Positions 1-8,603 of a stretch of DNA of 64,000 nucleotides are shown one piece after another. The notes under the pieces are model-generated. The model searched no databases and was not told where the DNA came from. It saw nothing but the letters and a program-made list of their open reading frames with translations. A program made the position numbers and the translations under genes. Source of the stretch: Bacillota bacterium (GTDB lineage Bacteria > Bacillota > Sulfobacillia > JACIYH01); the NCBI GenBank assembly GCA_030019365.1, contig JASEFA010000012.1, positions 1 through 64,000 of the forward strand, in the 5' to 3' direction. Numbering within the stretch: the first letter of the stretch is position 1; the number at the start of each line of letters is the position of its first letter.

Positions 1-533
1 CGCCCCGACACCATGTCCATGGCCACCACCCCCCGGCAGCGGCCCCCGGACACGATCAGATCGAGCATCAGCCACTCTTCGTACACCCGCACATTGCGCT
101 TCACCGCCTGCTCGTACAGGGTGTGCAGCATGGCGTGGCCGGTACGGTCCGCCGCAAAGCACCCCCTGGGAAACCCGGCCCCGCCGAAGGGACGCTGGGC
201 GATCTTGCCCTCCGGGGTCCGCGAAAAGGGGCAGCCCCAGTTTTCCACCTCGTAGATGCGCAGGGGACCGAGGGTGGTGAGCAACTCAACGGCATCCTGA
301 TCGGCCAGATAGTCCGCGCCCTTTATGGTGTCAAAGGCGTGCTTGTCCGGATTGTCGTCCCGGCCCTCGGGATGGTTCCCCAGGGCAGCGTTGATGCCGC
401 CCTGGGCCGCCACCGAGTGCGAGCGCACCGGGTGCACCCGCGTCAGCACCGCCACGTCCTCACCGGCCGCCTCGATGGCCGCCCGCAGCCCGGCCAGTCC
501 CGCTCCCACCACCAGGATGCGATGATATGGCAT
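1..533 (-). CDS. Succinate dehydrogenase/fumarate reductase flavoprotein subunit, 3-prime end outside window
   Basis: Only the first 177 codons are present; the gene runs off the left edge. The protein starts MPYHRILVVGAGLAGLRAA, an FAD-binding Rossmann segment (GAGLAG at residues 10-15). The block RSHSVAAQGGINAAL at about 37-51 contains the His (residue 39) that carries covalent FAD in SdhA/FrdA proteins. Later text (GGAGFPRGCFAADRTGHA) also fits this family. The ATG is preceded by a run of six G. The enzyme would interconvert succinate and fumarate at the membrane, fitting the methylmalonyl-CoA genes nearby. Whether it works as SdhA or FrdA cannot be told from this part. Confidence 0.88.
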   Translation of the reverse strand, partial: MPYHRILVVGAGLAGLRAAIEAAGEDVAVLTRVHPVRSHSVAAQGGINAALGNHPEGRDDNPDKHAFDTIKGADYLADQDAVELLTTLGPLRIYEVENWGCPFSRTPEGKIAQRPFGGAGFPRGCFAADRTGHAMLHTLYEQAVKRNVRVYEEWLMLDLIVSGGRCRGVVAMDMVSG

Positions 534-568
534 GTCAGCTACCCCCCGTCAAGGCCGGTGACGATCCG

Positions 569-1294
569 TCACATGCCCAGGTATGCCGAGCGCACGCGGG
601 GATCGTTGAGGAGCTCCCGCGCACCCCCGGACAGCACGATGCGGCCGCTTTCCAGCACGTAGGCCCGGTCGGCGTTTTCCAGGGCGCCGTAAACGTCCTG
701 CTCCACCAGGAGCACCGTTATGCCGGCATCGCGGATGTCTTTGATGGTGCTGAGGAGATGCTCGACCAGGAGGGGAGCCAGACCCAGGGACATCTCGTCG
801 ATCAGGAGCAGGCGGGGATGGGCCATGAGACCGCGGGCGAGAGCGCACATCTGCTGTTCCCCACCGCTCAGCGTGCCGGCCAGCTGGTTTTCGCGCTCCT
901 TCAGGCGGGGGAACAGCTCATACACCCGTTCCAGATCTGCCGTCACACCCGCCGGCTCCCGCCGCAGGTAGGACCCCATGAGCAGGTTCTCCCGCACGGT
1001 GAGAGCAGCGAACAGGCGCCTCCCCTGGGGGACGAGGGAAATCCCAAGGCCGGCAATCTCCTCGGCCGGCCTTCCCGTGATGTCCTGGCCGGCGAAGGTC
1101 ACCCGGCCCGACAGGGGGGAAAGCAGACCGGCGACTGTCGAGAGGAGAGTGGTCTTGCCCGCCCCGTTGGAACCTATGAGGGCCACCACCTCTCCCTCCG
1201 CCACATCCAGGTCAACGCTCCAGAGCACCTGGCTTGCCCCGTATGCCACGTCCAGGCCCAGGACCGAGAGAAGCACGGCCCGCCACCCCCTCAC
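569..1294 (-). CDS. livF: Branched-chain amino acid ABC transporter, ATPase LivF
   Basis: A 241-residue ABC ATPase. Walker A is GSNGAGKTT (about 41-49), the signature is LSGGEQQM, and Walker B is LLLIDEM with SLGLAP downstream, which is typical of LivF. It would pair with LivG on the cytoplasmic face of the LivHM permease to drive uptake of branched-chain or related amino acids. Its start overlaps the end of livG by 4 bases (ATGA), so the two are translationally coupled. It is the last gene of the five-gene liv operon. Confidence 0.93.
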   Translation of the reverse strand: MRGWRAVLLSVLGLDVAYGASQVLWSVDLDVAEGEVVALIGSNGAGKTTLLSTVAGLLSPLSGRVTFAGQDITGRPAEEIAGLGISLVPQGRRLFAALTVRENLLMGSYLRREPAGVTADLERVYELFPRLKERENQLAGTLSGGEQQMCALARGLMAHPRLLLIDEMSLGLAPLLVEHLLSTIKDIRDAGITVLLVEQDVYGALENADRAYVLESGRIVLSGGARELLNDPRVRSAYLGM

Positions 1295-2055
1295 ATTCCC
1301 GCCAGCCGGCGCGCGTACCGCTCGCCGAAATACGCCGAGATGACGGCCTCGTTCTGCACGATCTCACCGGGAGATCCCTCGGCGATCAGCTGCCCGTGGT
1401 GCAGGACCAGTACCCGCTGGCAGAGGCCCATCACCACCTGCATGATGTGCTCGATCACCAGCAGGGTGATGCCCATCCGGTTGATGTGCCGCACCATCTC
1501 CACAGCTTCCAGCAGCTCCTGCGGGTTGAGGCCAGCCATCACCTCGTCCAGCAACAGCATGCGCGGCTCCATGGCCAGAGCCCGCGCCAGCTGCAGCTTT
1601 TTCTGGTCGAGCAGGGTAACTTCCCGCGCCCGTCGATTCGCCCTGTCACCCAGGCCCACGAAGTCCAGGACCTCCTGAGCCCGCCTGCGGGCGGCCGGCA
1701 GGGGCCGGGAGGACGCCGGCCCGAACAGCCCGCCTATGAGCACGTTGTCCAGCAGGGTCAACTCCCTGAACACCTTCACGATCTGGAAAGTGCGGGCCAC
1801 CCCCAGGTGGGCGATGGCATGGGGGCTGAGGCCATTCAGCGCCCGACCGTCGAGGAGGACCTGCCCCGACGTGATCTTCTCGGTACCGGTGATCACGTTG
1901 ATCATCGTCGTCTTGCCGGCACCGTTGGGCCCGATCAGCCCCAGGATCTCGCCTTCGTACAGGCCGAAGCTGACATCATACAGCGCCAGCAGGCCCCCGA
2001 ACCTCTTGCTCACGCGTTCGGCCTGCAACATAACCCGCCCCTGGTCTGCCGCCAC
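1291..2055 (-). CDS. livG: Branched-chain amino acid ABC transporter, ATPase LivG
   Basis: A 254-residue ABC ATPase with Walker A GPNGAGKTT and Walker B RMLLLDEVMAGLNP. The stretch where the C-loop signature lies reads VTLLDQKKLQLARAL rather than the LSYGQQ form of classical LivG, a variation worth noting but compatible with an active subunit in LIV clusters. It lies between livM and livF and overlaps livF by 4 bases. The role is ATP hydrolysis for amino-acid import with LivF. Confidence 0.93.
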   Translation of the reverse strand: MAADQGRVMLQAERVSKRFGGLLALYDVSFGLYEGEILGLIGPNGAGKTTMINVITGTEKITSGQVLLDGRALNGLSPHAIAHLGVARTFQIVKVFRELTLLDNVLIGGLFGPASSRPLPAARRRAQEVLDFVGLGDRANRRAREVTLLDQKKLQLARALAMEPRMLLLDEVMAGLNPQELLEAVEMVRHINRMGITLLVIEHIMQVVMGLCQRVLVLHHGQLIAEGSPGEIVQNEAVISAYFGERYARRLAGM

Positions 2056-2086
2056 CGGATTCCCCCCTCTGACCGCGCCCGAGCAG

Positions 2087-3040
2087 CTAGACGCGATGAA
2101 CGCTGATGTTCTCCATCACCGCTGCCCACGAAAGCCTCCGTTCGCCCGTCAGGTATTGCATGAGCCCGCGCGGCAGGAACAGGACCACGCCGATCATCAC
2201 CAGGCCGAGCAGAAGCAGGTGTAGCGTCAGGAATTCCCCCCAGAGCACCTGGGTCAGGGACCGCAGGATGAAAGCTCCTAGAACGGGACCCCAGAGGGTA
2301 CCTGCTCCGCCGATCATGGGCATCACCAGCATGGTGACCGAGAAGGCCACGTCGAAGACCATGGGCGGCTCGATGTAACTCATCCAGTACGCATAGGCGC
2401 CGCCCGCCATTCCGCACAAGAAGGCACTCAGCGAGAAGGCCAGCACCTTGTATGCGGCCGTGTTCACCCCCGCGGCCTCGGCTGCCATCTCATCCTCGCG
2501 GATGGCGACAAAGGCATACCCCACCCTGCTCCTGAGCACCCCATACGTGAGCGCGACCGACACGGAAAGCAGACCCAGCATCAGGTAGTAGAAGAAGGCC
2601 GGGCCTTCGCCACCAAGGGGGAGAGAGATCCCCTGCCCTCCCCCCAGGAACCTGAGGTTGGCCACCACCTCGCGGGTCACCTCGGCCAGACCCAGCGTGG
2701 CAATGGCGAAGTAGTGGCCCTTCAGCCGGAGCACGGGGTAGCCGAAAAGGGCCGCGAAGGCGGCTGCCACCGCGCCCGCCACCGGCAGGGTCAGGAGGAC
2801 CGGCAGCGCGGCCCTGCTCATGAGGACGGCCGTAGTGTAGGCGCCCAGGCCCAGGAAGGCCACGTTCCCGAATGCTCCGTACCCGCACAGGCCGCCGATG
2901 AGATTCCATCCGCAGGCCAAACAGGCATACATGTAAAGGTCGGTCGCGAAGCGGAGGGTGAAGCCCCGCATGAAGAGGGGAAGGATCAGGGCCCCCGCCC
3001 CGGCGGCCACCAACACGTACGCACCCCGAGTGCGCGTCAC
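2087..3040 (-). CDS. livM: Branched-chain amino acid ABC transporter, permease LivM
   Basis: A 317-residue polytopic membrane protein. It holds the LivM hallmarks GYGAFGNVAFLGLGAY and LRLKGHYFAIATLGLAE and ends in FLPRGLMQYL. The GTG at 3040 is chosen because it follows AAGGGG with about 8 bases spacing, just past the livH stop; the reading frame stays open further upstream inside livH but shows no family similarity there. It forms the inner-membrane channel with LivH. Confidence 0.92.
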   Translation of the reverse strand: MTRTRGAYVLVAAGAGALILPLFMRGFTLRFATDLYMYACLACGWNLIGGLCGYGAFGNVAFLGLGAYTTAVLMSRAALPVLLTLPVAGAVAAAFAALFGYPVLRLKGHYFAIATLGLAEVTREVVANLRFLGGGQGISLPLGGEGPAFFYYLMLGLLSVSVALTYGVLRSRVGYAFVAIREDEMAAEAAGVNTAAYKVLAFSLSAFLCGMAGGAYAYWMSYIEPPMVFDVAFSVTMLVMPMIGGAGTLWGPVLGAFILRSLTQVLWGEFLTLHLLLLGLVMIGVVLFLPRGLMQYLTGERRLSWAAVMENISVHRV

Positions 3041-3042
3041 CG

Positions 3043-3918
3043 TTACCACCCCTTGCGGCCGAACAACCCGGTGGTGGGCCGGACCAGCAGTACCGCCACC
3101 AGCAGGCCGAAGCTCACCGCGTTGACCCACCCCGCCCCCAGGGCCACCGCGCTGGCCGACTCCACCAGCCCCAACACCAGGCCGCCCAGCAGCGGTCCGT
3201 ACATGTTGCCCAGGCCGCCGAGCACGGTGACCACGAACGACTTTAGAGTCAGCAATCCGCCCATGTCGGGGGTGAAGGGATAGCTGACGCTGTACAGGGA
3301 ACCGGCCGTCCCCGCCAGAGCCGCCCCCAACCCCATGGTCACCGCGTACACGACGGCCGGGCGCACGCCCATCAACCGGGCCGCGTCCAGATCCATGGCC
3401 GTAGCCCGGATGGCACGGCCCAGGCGGGTACGGGACATGAACAGGGCGAGCCCCACCGACAGCGCCACCACCATGGCCAGAGCACCGAGCCTGACGTAGG
3501 GAACGGTGAGGCCCTCCAGCCTTACCCCCATCCCTGCATACTCCGGGCTTATCATGCGGTAGTCGGCATGCCAGATCAGGTGCGCGATGTTGATCAGGCA
3601 GTACTCGATTCCGAAGGTCAGGAGAAGAGTCATGAACACCGGCGCCCGGATGACCAGGTTGATGAGACGGCGCTGGAGGACATAACCGATCAAGAAGAAC
3701 AGCCCCAGATTGAGCGGGACGCTGAGAAAGGGATCGATCCCCAGCCGGCTCCACAGCTCCCAGGCCACATACGATCCCATCAGGATGAGGACGCCATGGG
3801 CCAGGTTGATGATGTTCATGACGCCCCAGATCAGGGAGAAGGCCAGCGCGCTCAGGCCGTAAATGCCGCCCAGCAGAACCCCGTTGATCACGACCTGCAG
3901 GGCAAACAATGAACTCAC
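3043..3918 (-). CDS. livH: Branched-chain amino acid ABC transporter, permease LivH
   Basis: A membrane permease of about 290 residues, with the LivH motifs GGIYGLSALAFSLIWGVMN, NLAHGVLILMGSY and ESASAV near the end. The open frame extends up to an ATG at 3948, but that ATG lies inside a strong hairpin. The GTG at 3918 or the TTG at 3909 (preceded by GGGGGTGAG at good spacing) is more likely the start. It partners LivM. The hairpin separating it from the binding-protein gene probably lowers permease expression relative to the binding protein. Confidence 0.9.
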   Translation of the reverse strand: MSSLFALQVVINGVLLGGIYGLSALAFSLIWGVMNIINLAHGVLILMGSYVAWELWSRLGIDPFLSVPLNLGLFFLIGYVLQRRLINLVIRAPVFMTLLLTFGIEYCLINIAHLIWHADYRMISPEYAGMGVRLEGLTVPYVRLGALAMVVALSVGLALFMSRTRLGRAIRATAMDLDAARLMGVRPAVVYAVTMGLGAALAGTAGSLYSVSYPFTPDMGGLLTLKSFVVTVLGGLGNMYGPLLGGLVLGLVESASAVALGAGWVNAVSFGLLVAVLLVRPTTGLFGRKGW

Positions 3919-3926
3919 CCCCCGGG

Positions 3927-3955
3927 GAGGGGGGTGGGTGTTACCCACCCCCCTC
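3927..3955 (-). promoter_or_regulatory. Intercistronic hairpin between binding-protein gene and livH
   Basis: A perfect 13-bp stem (3927-3939 paired with 3943-3955) closes a 3-base loop in the gap between the binding-protein stop and livH. No U tract follows on the minus strand, so it is more likely an mRNA-stabilising or processing element than a full terminator. Such elements often keep binding-protein mRNA more abundant than permease mRNA. The structure is visible; the function is inferred. Confidence 0.7.
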
Positions 3956-3963
3956 GGCCCGTG

Positions 3964-5196
3964 TTACCGCTGGGACCAGGGTGGAAGAGGATACTTGAAC
4001 GTCTCCGCCGCCACGTCCTTCGGCCACACGGGAACCGGCTGGCCGTTGAGGATCTGGATGGTGGCCACTTCCTTCCCCTCCACCATGCCGTTGGGGGCGT
4101 GGCGGAACCTGCCCCAGAGGAGCTCCACTTCACCCAGCTGGCTGAGGGCCTCGCGCACCTTCTCGGGGTCCGTGCTCCCCGCTTTCTCCAGCCCCATCTG
4201 CAGCAGCTCTGCCGCGGTAGTGGTCCCGGCGGCGTGATAGGAGGGGTCGTGCCCCCATTTCTCCTTGAACAGCTTCACGTAGGTTTGCGTATCCCCGAAC
4301 ACGGGGTCCTTGTACCGGGCAGTGGGCACCCACATGGCGCATCCCAGCACGTACTCGGCGTCCTTTCCCAGGGTCTTGGCGAAATCGGGCACCGGGGGTC
4401 CCACGGTCATGGCGATCATCTGGGGGCAGAAGTCAAGCTCCTTGCAGTTGCGCATCATGATGATGCTCTCGGCCAGGTGGCTCGACCCCAGGAACACGTC
4501 CGGGTTCTTCTGCTTGATGGCCGTGATCTGAGGGGTGAGGTCTTTGGTCCCTACGGGAAAAACATCGTAGTAGACGATCTGCAGCCCCTTGTCCTGGCAG
4601 AACTTCTTTGCCCCCTCCGCCGCCTCCAGGCTGAAGACGTCGTTCTTGGTGAGTATGGCCACCGTCTTCGGCCTGGGCTCCATGGTCACGAGCAGATCGA
4701 CGGTGGCCTTGAAGTAGTCGGAGGACGCCGCGTACACGCCAAAGATGTACTTGTATCCCCGGGTGAAGATGTTGGTGGCCCCGCCGGCGCCCATGATCAT
4801 GGGCACCTTGTACTTCTCGGCCACGGTGCTGGCCGCAAACCCCGCCGGGCTCCCGTAAGGTGCGAACAAAAGCTTGATATTGTCTTCGGTGATCAGCTTC
4901 TCGGTCAGGCGGGCACTGGTTTCCGGCTTGGACTCGTCGTCATAGTACTTGATTTCCACCAGGTACTTCTTGCCACCGATGTTGATGCCACCGCGGTCGT
5001 TGACGTAATCCTTCCAGAGCTCCACTCCCTCTTTGCACATCTGGCCTTCCTTGGCGGTAGACCCGGTAAACGACAGCGGCATGCCGATGACGACCTTCTG
5101 TGGCTGCGCCTCCTGGGCTCCCTTGCTGCATCCTGCCGCCGCTACCAGCACCACGAGCACCGTGGCCAGCACCGCGACAGCCCTGCATGGCCTCAT
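3964..5196 (-). CDS. Branched-chain amino acid ABC transporter, substrate-binding lipoprotein
   Basis: A 410-residue lipoprotein of the periplasmic-binding-protein type 1 (LivK/AmiC-like) family. It has a signal peptide ending in the lipobox VAAAGC, with Cys23 as the lipidated residue. The mature protein opens VVIGMPLSFTGSTAKEG and carries DYVNDRGGINIGGKKY, both typical of the Peripla_BP_6 family. It would capture the substrate outside the membrane and hand it to LivHM. A good Shine-Dalgarno (AAGGAGGG) precedes the ATG. Exact substrate (leucine, isoleucine, valine, amides) cannot be read from the sequence. Confidence 0.92.
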   Translation of the reverse strand: MRPCRAVAVLATVLVVLVAAAGCSKGAQEAQPQKVVIGMPLSFTGSTAKEGQMCKEGVELWKDYVNDRGGINIGGKKYLVEIKYYDDESKPETSARLTEKLITEDNIKLLFAPYGSPAGFAASTVAEKYKVPMIMGAGGATNIFTRGYKYIFGVYAASSDYFKATVDLLVTMEPRPKTVAILTKNDVFSLEAAEGAKKFCQDKGLQIVYYDVFPVGTKDLTPQITAIKQKNPDVFLGSSHLAESIIMMRNCKELDFCPQMIAMTVGPPVPDFAKTLGKDAEYVLGCAMWVPTARYKDPVFGDTQTYVKLFKEKWGHDPSYHAAGTTTAAELLQMGLEKAGSTDPEKVREALSQLGEVELLWGRFRHAPNGMVEGKEVATIQILNGQPVPVWPKDVAAETFKYPLPPWSQR

Positions 5197-5329
5197 GGCA
5201 GACCCTCCTTCAGTTTTGGTCTCCTCGCCTCCACTCCCGCTTCAAACAGCCATCTGTATCCCGGCCTCACCCCCCCCTTTCCCATCTCCTTCCGCCCAGG
5301 CGACCCGGCCCTGGCGCATCCCCCCGCCT

Positions 5330-6046
5330 TCAGTCAGACCCGAGCCTGCTCGCCGCCACCTGCATCAGCGCCGGGAAATCCAGCACCCCGGCTTCCCCGA
5401 GCAACCGCCCGACCGCTTCCCCTGAGGAGCGGATGTGCCGGTACATGAGCCGCCCCGTTCTCTTTCCGTCTCCCGCCCGGGCCGCCTGCAGGATATCCTG
5501 GTGGCACTTCTGACTGTGGAGAGTCCAGTTGGGGACCACTGCCACCGCCACGGGCGGCATGCCATCCCACAGGATGTCCACCAGGCGCAGCAGGCGACGC
5601 CACGGACACCGCGAACGCAAGCAGGCGTGGAACTCCCGGTTGGCGGTGAGAAAGGTGGTAGTGTCCTTGTCCTGCGCCGCTTCCTCCATGGAGCGGTGAT
5701 ACTCGGCCAGGTCCTCCAGATCCTCATCCGATAGCGACGGCACGGACAGAGCCACGGCCTTGGACTCCAGCAGGGCCCGGAGGTAGTACGACTCCACAAT
5801 GTCCTCCCCCGAGAGGGGCCGCACGACCGCGGTCCCGCGTTCGTCCATCTCCACCAGTCCCTCGGTCTGCAACTGCCTGAGCGCATGCCGCACCGGCATC
5901 CTGCTCACGCCCAGCTCGGAACTGAGATCGGCCTGCGAGAGTCGCTCCCCGGGCTTGACGCGGCCCGTCAGGATGGCCTCGCGCACCGCCATGGTGACGC
6001 AGTCTTCCAGCCTGGGGCTACGACGAAGCACGAAACGGCCAGCCAC
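5330..6046 (-). CDS. GntR-family regulator, FCD (FadR) subfamily
   Basis: A 238-residue regulator. The N-terminal winged helix (about 10-75) has LSQADLSSELGVSRMPVRHAL, and the helical FCD domain (about 85-215) has TFLTANREFHACL and LHSQKCHQDIL, whose His/Asp residues commonly bind metal and a carboxylate effector. It is transcribed towards and just ahead of the liv genes, so control of amino-acid transport is likely. Two palindromes upstream of its start could be its own operator. Confidence 0.88.
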   Translation of the reverse strand: MAGRFVLRRSPRLEDCVTMAVREAILTGRVKPGERLSQADLSSELGVSRMPVRHALRQLQTEGLVEMDERGTAVVRPLSGEDIVESYYLRALLESKAVALSVPSLSDEDLEDLAEYHRSMEEAAQDKDTTTFLTANREFHACLRSRCPWRRLLRLVDILWDGMPPVAVAVVPNWTLHSQKCHQDILQAARAGDGKRTGRLMYRHIRSSGEAVGRLLGEAGVLDFPALMQVAASRLGSD

Positions 6047-6067
6047 AATGACCCCCCTATGGCGACC

Positions 6068-6091
6068 CAGGATCCTGTATAACGGGATCCC
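6068..6091. promoter_or_regulatory. Candidate GntR operator, two adjacent palindromes
   Basis: Two short perfect palindromes, CAGGATCCTG (6068-6077) and GGGATCCC (6084-6091), lie 22-45 bases upstream of the FCD-GntR start. Their shared GGATCC cores are 15 bases apart. The position suggests autoregulation. Sequence is seen directly; the link to the regulator is inference. Confidence 0.4.
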
Positions 6092-6227
6092 AGGAGATCA
6101 TAAGGTGGCTTCGACAGCCGCGCGGAAATTCCTGCTTAATCCGGAATTGCGAACCTTCCGCAACCCAGCGACCCCAGCTCCCGCCCGAAGTTCGAGAATG
6201 ATCGCGTCCACGCCCCTCCGCGGCGCC

Positions 6228-6653
6228 TCATCGGGTTGCTGCCGGACCGACGAGGGGGAGCATCTCAACCCGCAGGCGACGGCGGCGCGGCCCGTCGAAC
6301 TCGGCCAGGAAGATGCCCTGCCAGGTGCCCAGGGCGAGGCACCCCCCCGACACGGGCACGGTGACACCGCAACCCACCAGGGCGGCCTTGATGTGGGCGT
6401 GAGCGTTGCCTTCCCGGTGCTGGTAGGGGCCCGTCACCGGGACCAGGCGGTCCAGCTGGTTCAGGATGTCGGAGAGGACGGCCGGGTCGGTGTTCTCGGT
6501 GACCAGGACGCCCGCTGTGGTGTGGGGGCAGAACACCATACACGCCCCGTCGGCCACGCGGGCGCCGCGCACGATCTCGTCCACCAGGGCGGTGATGTCC
6601 ACCATCTCCGCCCGGGCGTGGGTCTGCACCTCAAGCTGCACGCCGCTCACCAC
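6228..6653 (-). CDS. YjbQ/UPF0047 family protein
   Basis: A 141-residue protein of the UPF0047 (YjbQ) family, recognised from FCPHTTAGVLVTENTDP and from HREGNAHAHIKAALVG, which hold conserved His/Glu residues, plus LALGTWQGIFLAEFDGPRRR at the end. Family members have weak thiamine-phosphate synthase activity, but their true role is uncertain. It sits 6 bases downstream of the formyltetrahydrofolate cyclo-ligase gene, so the two are probably co-transcribed. Confidence 0.88.
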   Translation of the reverse strand: MVSGVQLEVQTHARAEMVDITALVDEIVRGARVADGACMVFCPHTTAGVLVTENTDPAVLSDILNQLDRLVPVTGPYQHREGNAHAHIKAALVGCGVTVPVSGGCLALGTWQGIFLAEFDGPRRRRLRVEMLPLVGPAATR

Positions 6654-6659
6654 CGCCTC

Positions 6660-7388
6660 TCAGTTCTCATTCCCCGGAGCCCGCTCGACTGGCCTGCCCA
6701 ACTCCAGGGTGCCTTCTTCCGTGACCAGGATATCCACCGGGAGGTCGTGGGACAGAACGGGCAGCTCGTCCACCACCTGCAGGGAGAAGCCCAGTCCCAC
6801 CCGCACCGCCCGGGGCAGGGACTCGAGCAGCCGGTCGTAGTAGCCTCCCCCGTACCCCAGCCGGAACCCCCGCCGGTCGAACACCACGCCGGGCACCAGC
6901 ACGAGATCGATGACACGGGGGTCAGCGGGCGGGCAGCGGAGAGGATTGGGCTCGGGGATCCCCTGGTAGCCGGGCCCCAGGTCGACCCGGAGGTCCCTCA
7001 CCCGCAGCAGGTCCAGGGACCTGCGCCCCCTGTCCACCCGGGGCAGAACCAGCTCCTTGCCTTCGGCCAGGATCACGGCCAGGAGGGGAAAGGTGTCCAC
7101 CTCGTTACGGAACGATGCGTACCCGAGCACCACCCGGCTCGCCCGCCACACAGGGTGAGAGACCAGGTGAGTCCTAACCCGCTCGCTGAGCCCGGCGATC
7201 AGGGCGGCGGGGAGGGCCAGACGCCGCTCCAGCACCGATTGCCGCAGCCAGGCACGGCGCCCGGCCGCGTCACCCTGGGCACCTGCTTCCCGCCGCCGGC
7301 CCTCGGGAACCGGGACGCCCGGCTCAGTCGGTGACTTCGGAGAAGTGGATGACGGATACGGTCTCATCCGGGGAGATGTCGCGTCCAT
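6660..7388 (-). CDS. 5-formyltetrahydrofolate cyclo-ligase family protein
   Basis: A 242-residue protein of the 5-FTHF cyclo-ligase family, which converts 5-formyl-THF to 5,10-methenyl-THF with ATP. Core motifs are NEVDTFPLL (substrate site), LVLPRVD, VPGVVFDRRGFRLGYGGGYYD (the GxGxGYYD nucleotide loop) and DILVTEE. The open frame starts inside the 3-prime end of the ASCH gene (ATG 7388 or 7367), an overlap of 44-65 bases. The conserved domain only begins around residue 45, so the first 40 residues are probably dispensable. Confidence 0.86.
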   Translation of the reverse strand: MDATSPRMRPYPSSTSPKSPTEPGVPVPEGRRREAGAQGDAAGRRAWLRQSVLERRLALPAALIAGLSERVRTHLVSHPVWRASRVVLGYASFRNEVDTFPLLAVILAEGKELVLPRVDRGRRSLDLLRVRDLRVDLGPGYQGIPEPNPLRCPPADPRVIDLVLVPGVVFDRRGFRLGYGGGYYDRLLESLPRAVRVGLGFSLQVVDELPVLSHDLPVDILVTEEGTLELGRPVERAPGNEN

Positions 7389-7671
7389 AAATGCTCTTCA
7401 GGAAGGCCAGGGCGTCCTCCGGGGACTTCATGTCCGGGCTCTCCCCGCGCAGGTCTTCGGCCCTGAGGGCGGAGATGGGTTTCACCGCCACCCGATCGAT
7501 CACGGCCAGGAACACCTTCTTGCGGGGTTGGAACCGGTTTCCATATGTCACCCAGACCAGATCGCCCTCCTGGTACTTGCCTCTCTTATCTCCCAGCCTG
7601 ATGGTGCAGCACTTCTCCCGGGTGAGCAGGTTGGCATGGTACACGCTGGAGTAGAAATTCAGGGCCCGCAT
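7324..7671 (-). CDS. ASCH-domain protein
   Basis: A 115-residue ASCH-fold protein: NLLTREKCCTIRLGDKRGKY followed by GDLVWVTYG matches the family pattern of a Thr-x-Arg segment and a YxxGD turn. ASCH proteins are predicted RNA-binding beta barrels related to PUA domains, with some acting as amidohydrolases or nucleases. The molecular function here is unknown. It is followed by the overlapping cyclo-ligase gene. Confidence 0.75.
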   Translation of the reverse strand: MRALNFYSSVYHANLLTREKCCTIRLGDKRGKYQEGDLVWVTYGNRFQPRKKVFLAVIDRVAVKPISALRAEDLRGESPDMKSPEDALAFLKSIYGRDISPDETVSVIHFSEVTD

Positions 7672-7765
7672 GATCCTCCCCCCATCACACCGCGGATAAC
7701 CCCGCGGCCGCCGCCACCGCCCCGGACGCCCGGCCGGCCTGCGTCCGGCCGCGAGCGGTCTCTCC

Positions 7766-8293
7766 TTAGCCGCGGGCGATCACCACCAGGGGATCGCCTG
7801 CGTTCACCGGTGCGCCCCTGTCCACCAGCACCTGCCGGACGGTCCCGGCCACCGGAGCCAGGACCTCGTTCTCCATCTTCATGGCCTCCAGCACCAGCAG
7901 CACTTCTCCCGCCGTCACATCCTGCCCGACCGCCACCTTCACGTCCGCGATCACCCCGGGCAGGGGGGCGCGCACCGCCTCCCCTTCGGCCAGGGCCTCG
8001 CGCCCCACCCCCGCTGCCGGTCTGGCCGCCGCGCGGGCGGGAGCCGCCGCTGCCGCCCCCGGCCGCGCTGCCGGACCCGGCGTCGCGGAGACCGAAGGTG
8101 CCGGCGGAGGCCCGACCACGACACCAGCCTGGGCGCCCGGCCGGGGTGCTCCTGCCGCGCCTGCCGTCCCCACCGTCCCCGGCGCCGCCGCTGCCCCTGC
8201 CACCCCCGGCGCGCCTGCCGCCCGGGGCGGCGAGATCTCTTCCACCTCCACCTCGAAAGCCTCTCCGTTCACCACCACCCGGAATTTGCGCAC
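7766..8293 (-). CDS. Biotin carboxyl carrier subunit of acyl-CoA carboxylase/decarboxylase
   Basis: A 175-residue biotin carrier. The C-terminal 70 residues form a biotinyl/lipoyl domain with the biotin-acceptor sequence EAMKMENEV. Residues about 22-95 are an Ala/Pro/Gly-rich flexible linker typical of such carriers. It lies downstream of the carboxyltransferase and a small subunit gene, as in methylmalonyl-CoA decarboxylase and propionyl-CoA carboxylase operons. Biotin carboxylase and the Na+-pumping beta subunit are not in this window. Confidence 0.9.
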   Translation of the reverse strand: MRKFRVVVNGEAFEVEVEEISPPRAAGAPGVAGAAAAPGTVGTAGAAGAPRPGAQAGVVVGPPPAPSVSATPGPAARPGAAAAAPARAAARPAAGVGREALAEGEAVRAPLPGVIADVKVAVGQDVTAGEVLLVLEAMKMENEVLAPVAGTVRQVLVDRGAPVNAGDPLVVIARG

Positions 8294-8309
8294 CTCGGGC
8301 CCACGCTCC

Positions 8310-8597
8310 TTACCTGCATCCTGCTCCTCTGCGACCGTACGTGCTCGCGCGACCTGCCATCAGGTCCAGCCGGCCCGCCAGACCCCAGGGCGCCACCGGC
8401 GCGAGCGGAGGCACGGCCTCAGAGGCACCATATCGCCTCACGTCCACGATGCGGAAGGCACGGCCGCTCAGGGCCTCCGCCTCCAGGAACCCCGCCAGGG
8501 CCGCCGCTATGGCGGCCACGATCTTCCCCGGCACCGGCTCCCGGGCGCTGCGCAGACGAACCTCGGGGGCATCGGCTACCTGTGCCAAAGCATCCAC
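8310..8597 (-). CDS. Small carboxylase-associated protein, OadG-tail-like
   Basis: A 95-residue protein between the carboxyltransferase and biotin carrier genes. The pattern VAAIAAALAGFLE then WGLAGRLDLMAGRA resembles the cytosolic part of OadG/gamma-type decarboxylase subunits in Clostridia, but no membrane helix is visible. It starts at GTG 8597, or possibly TTG 8588 which has a better-placed GGAAGGTGG. Its function, perhaps holding the complex together, is inferred from position. Confidence 0.6.
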   Translation of the reverse strand: MDALAQVADAPEVRLRSAREPVPGKIVAAIAAALAGFLEAEALSGRAFRIVDVRRYGASEAVPPLAPVAPWGLAGRLDLMAGRASTYGRRGAGCR

Positions 8598-8603
8598 CTT
8601 CCG

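Noticed and set aside
2087-3754. 555-codon frame covering livM and most of livH on the minus strand
   Set aside because: Only codons after 3040 look like LivM; the rest is an out-of-frame reading of livH without family similarity.
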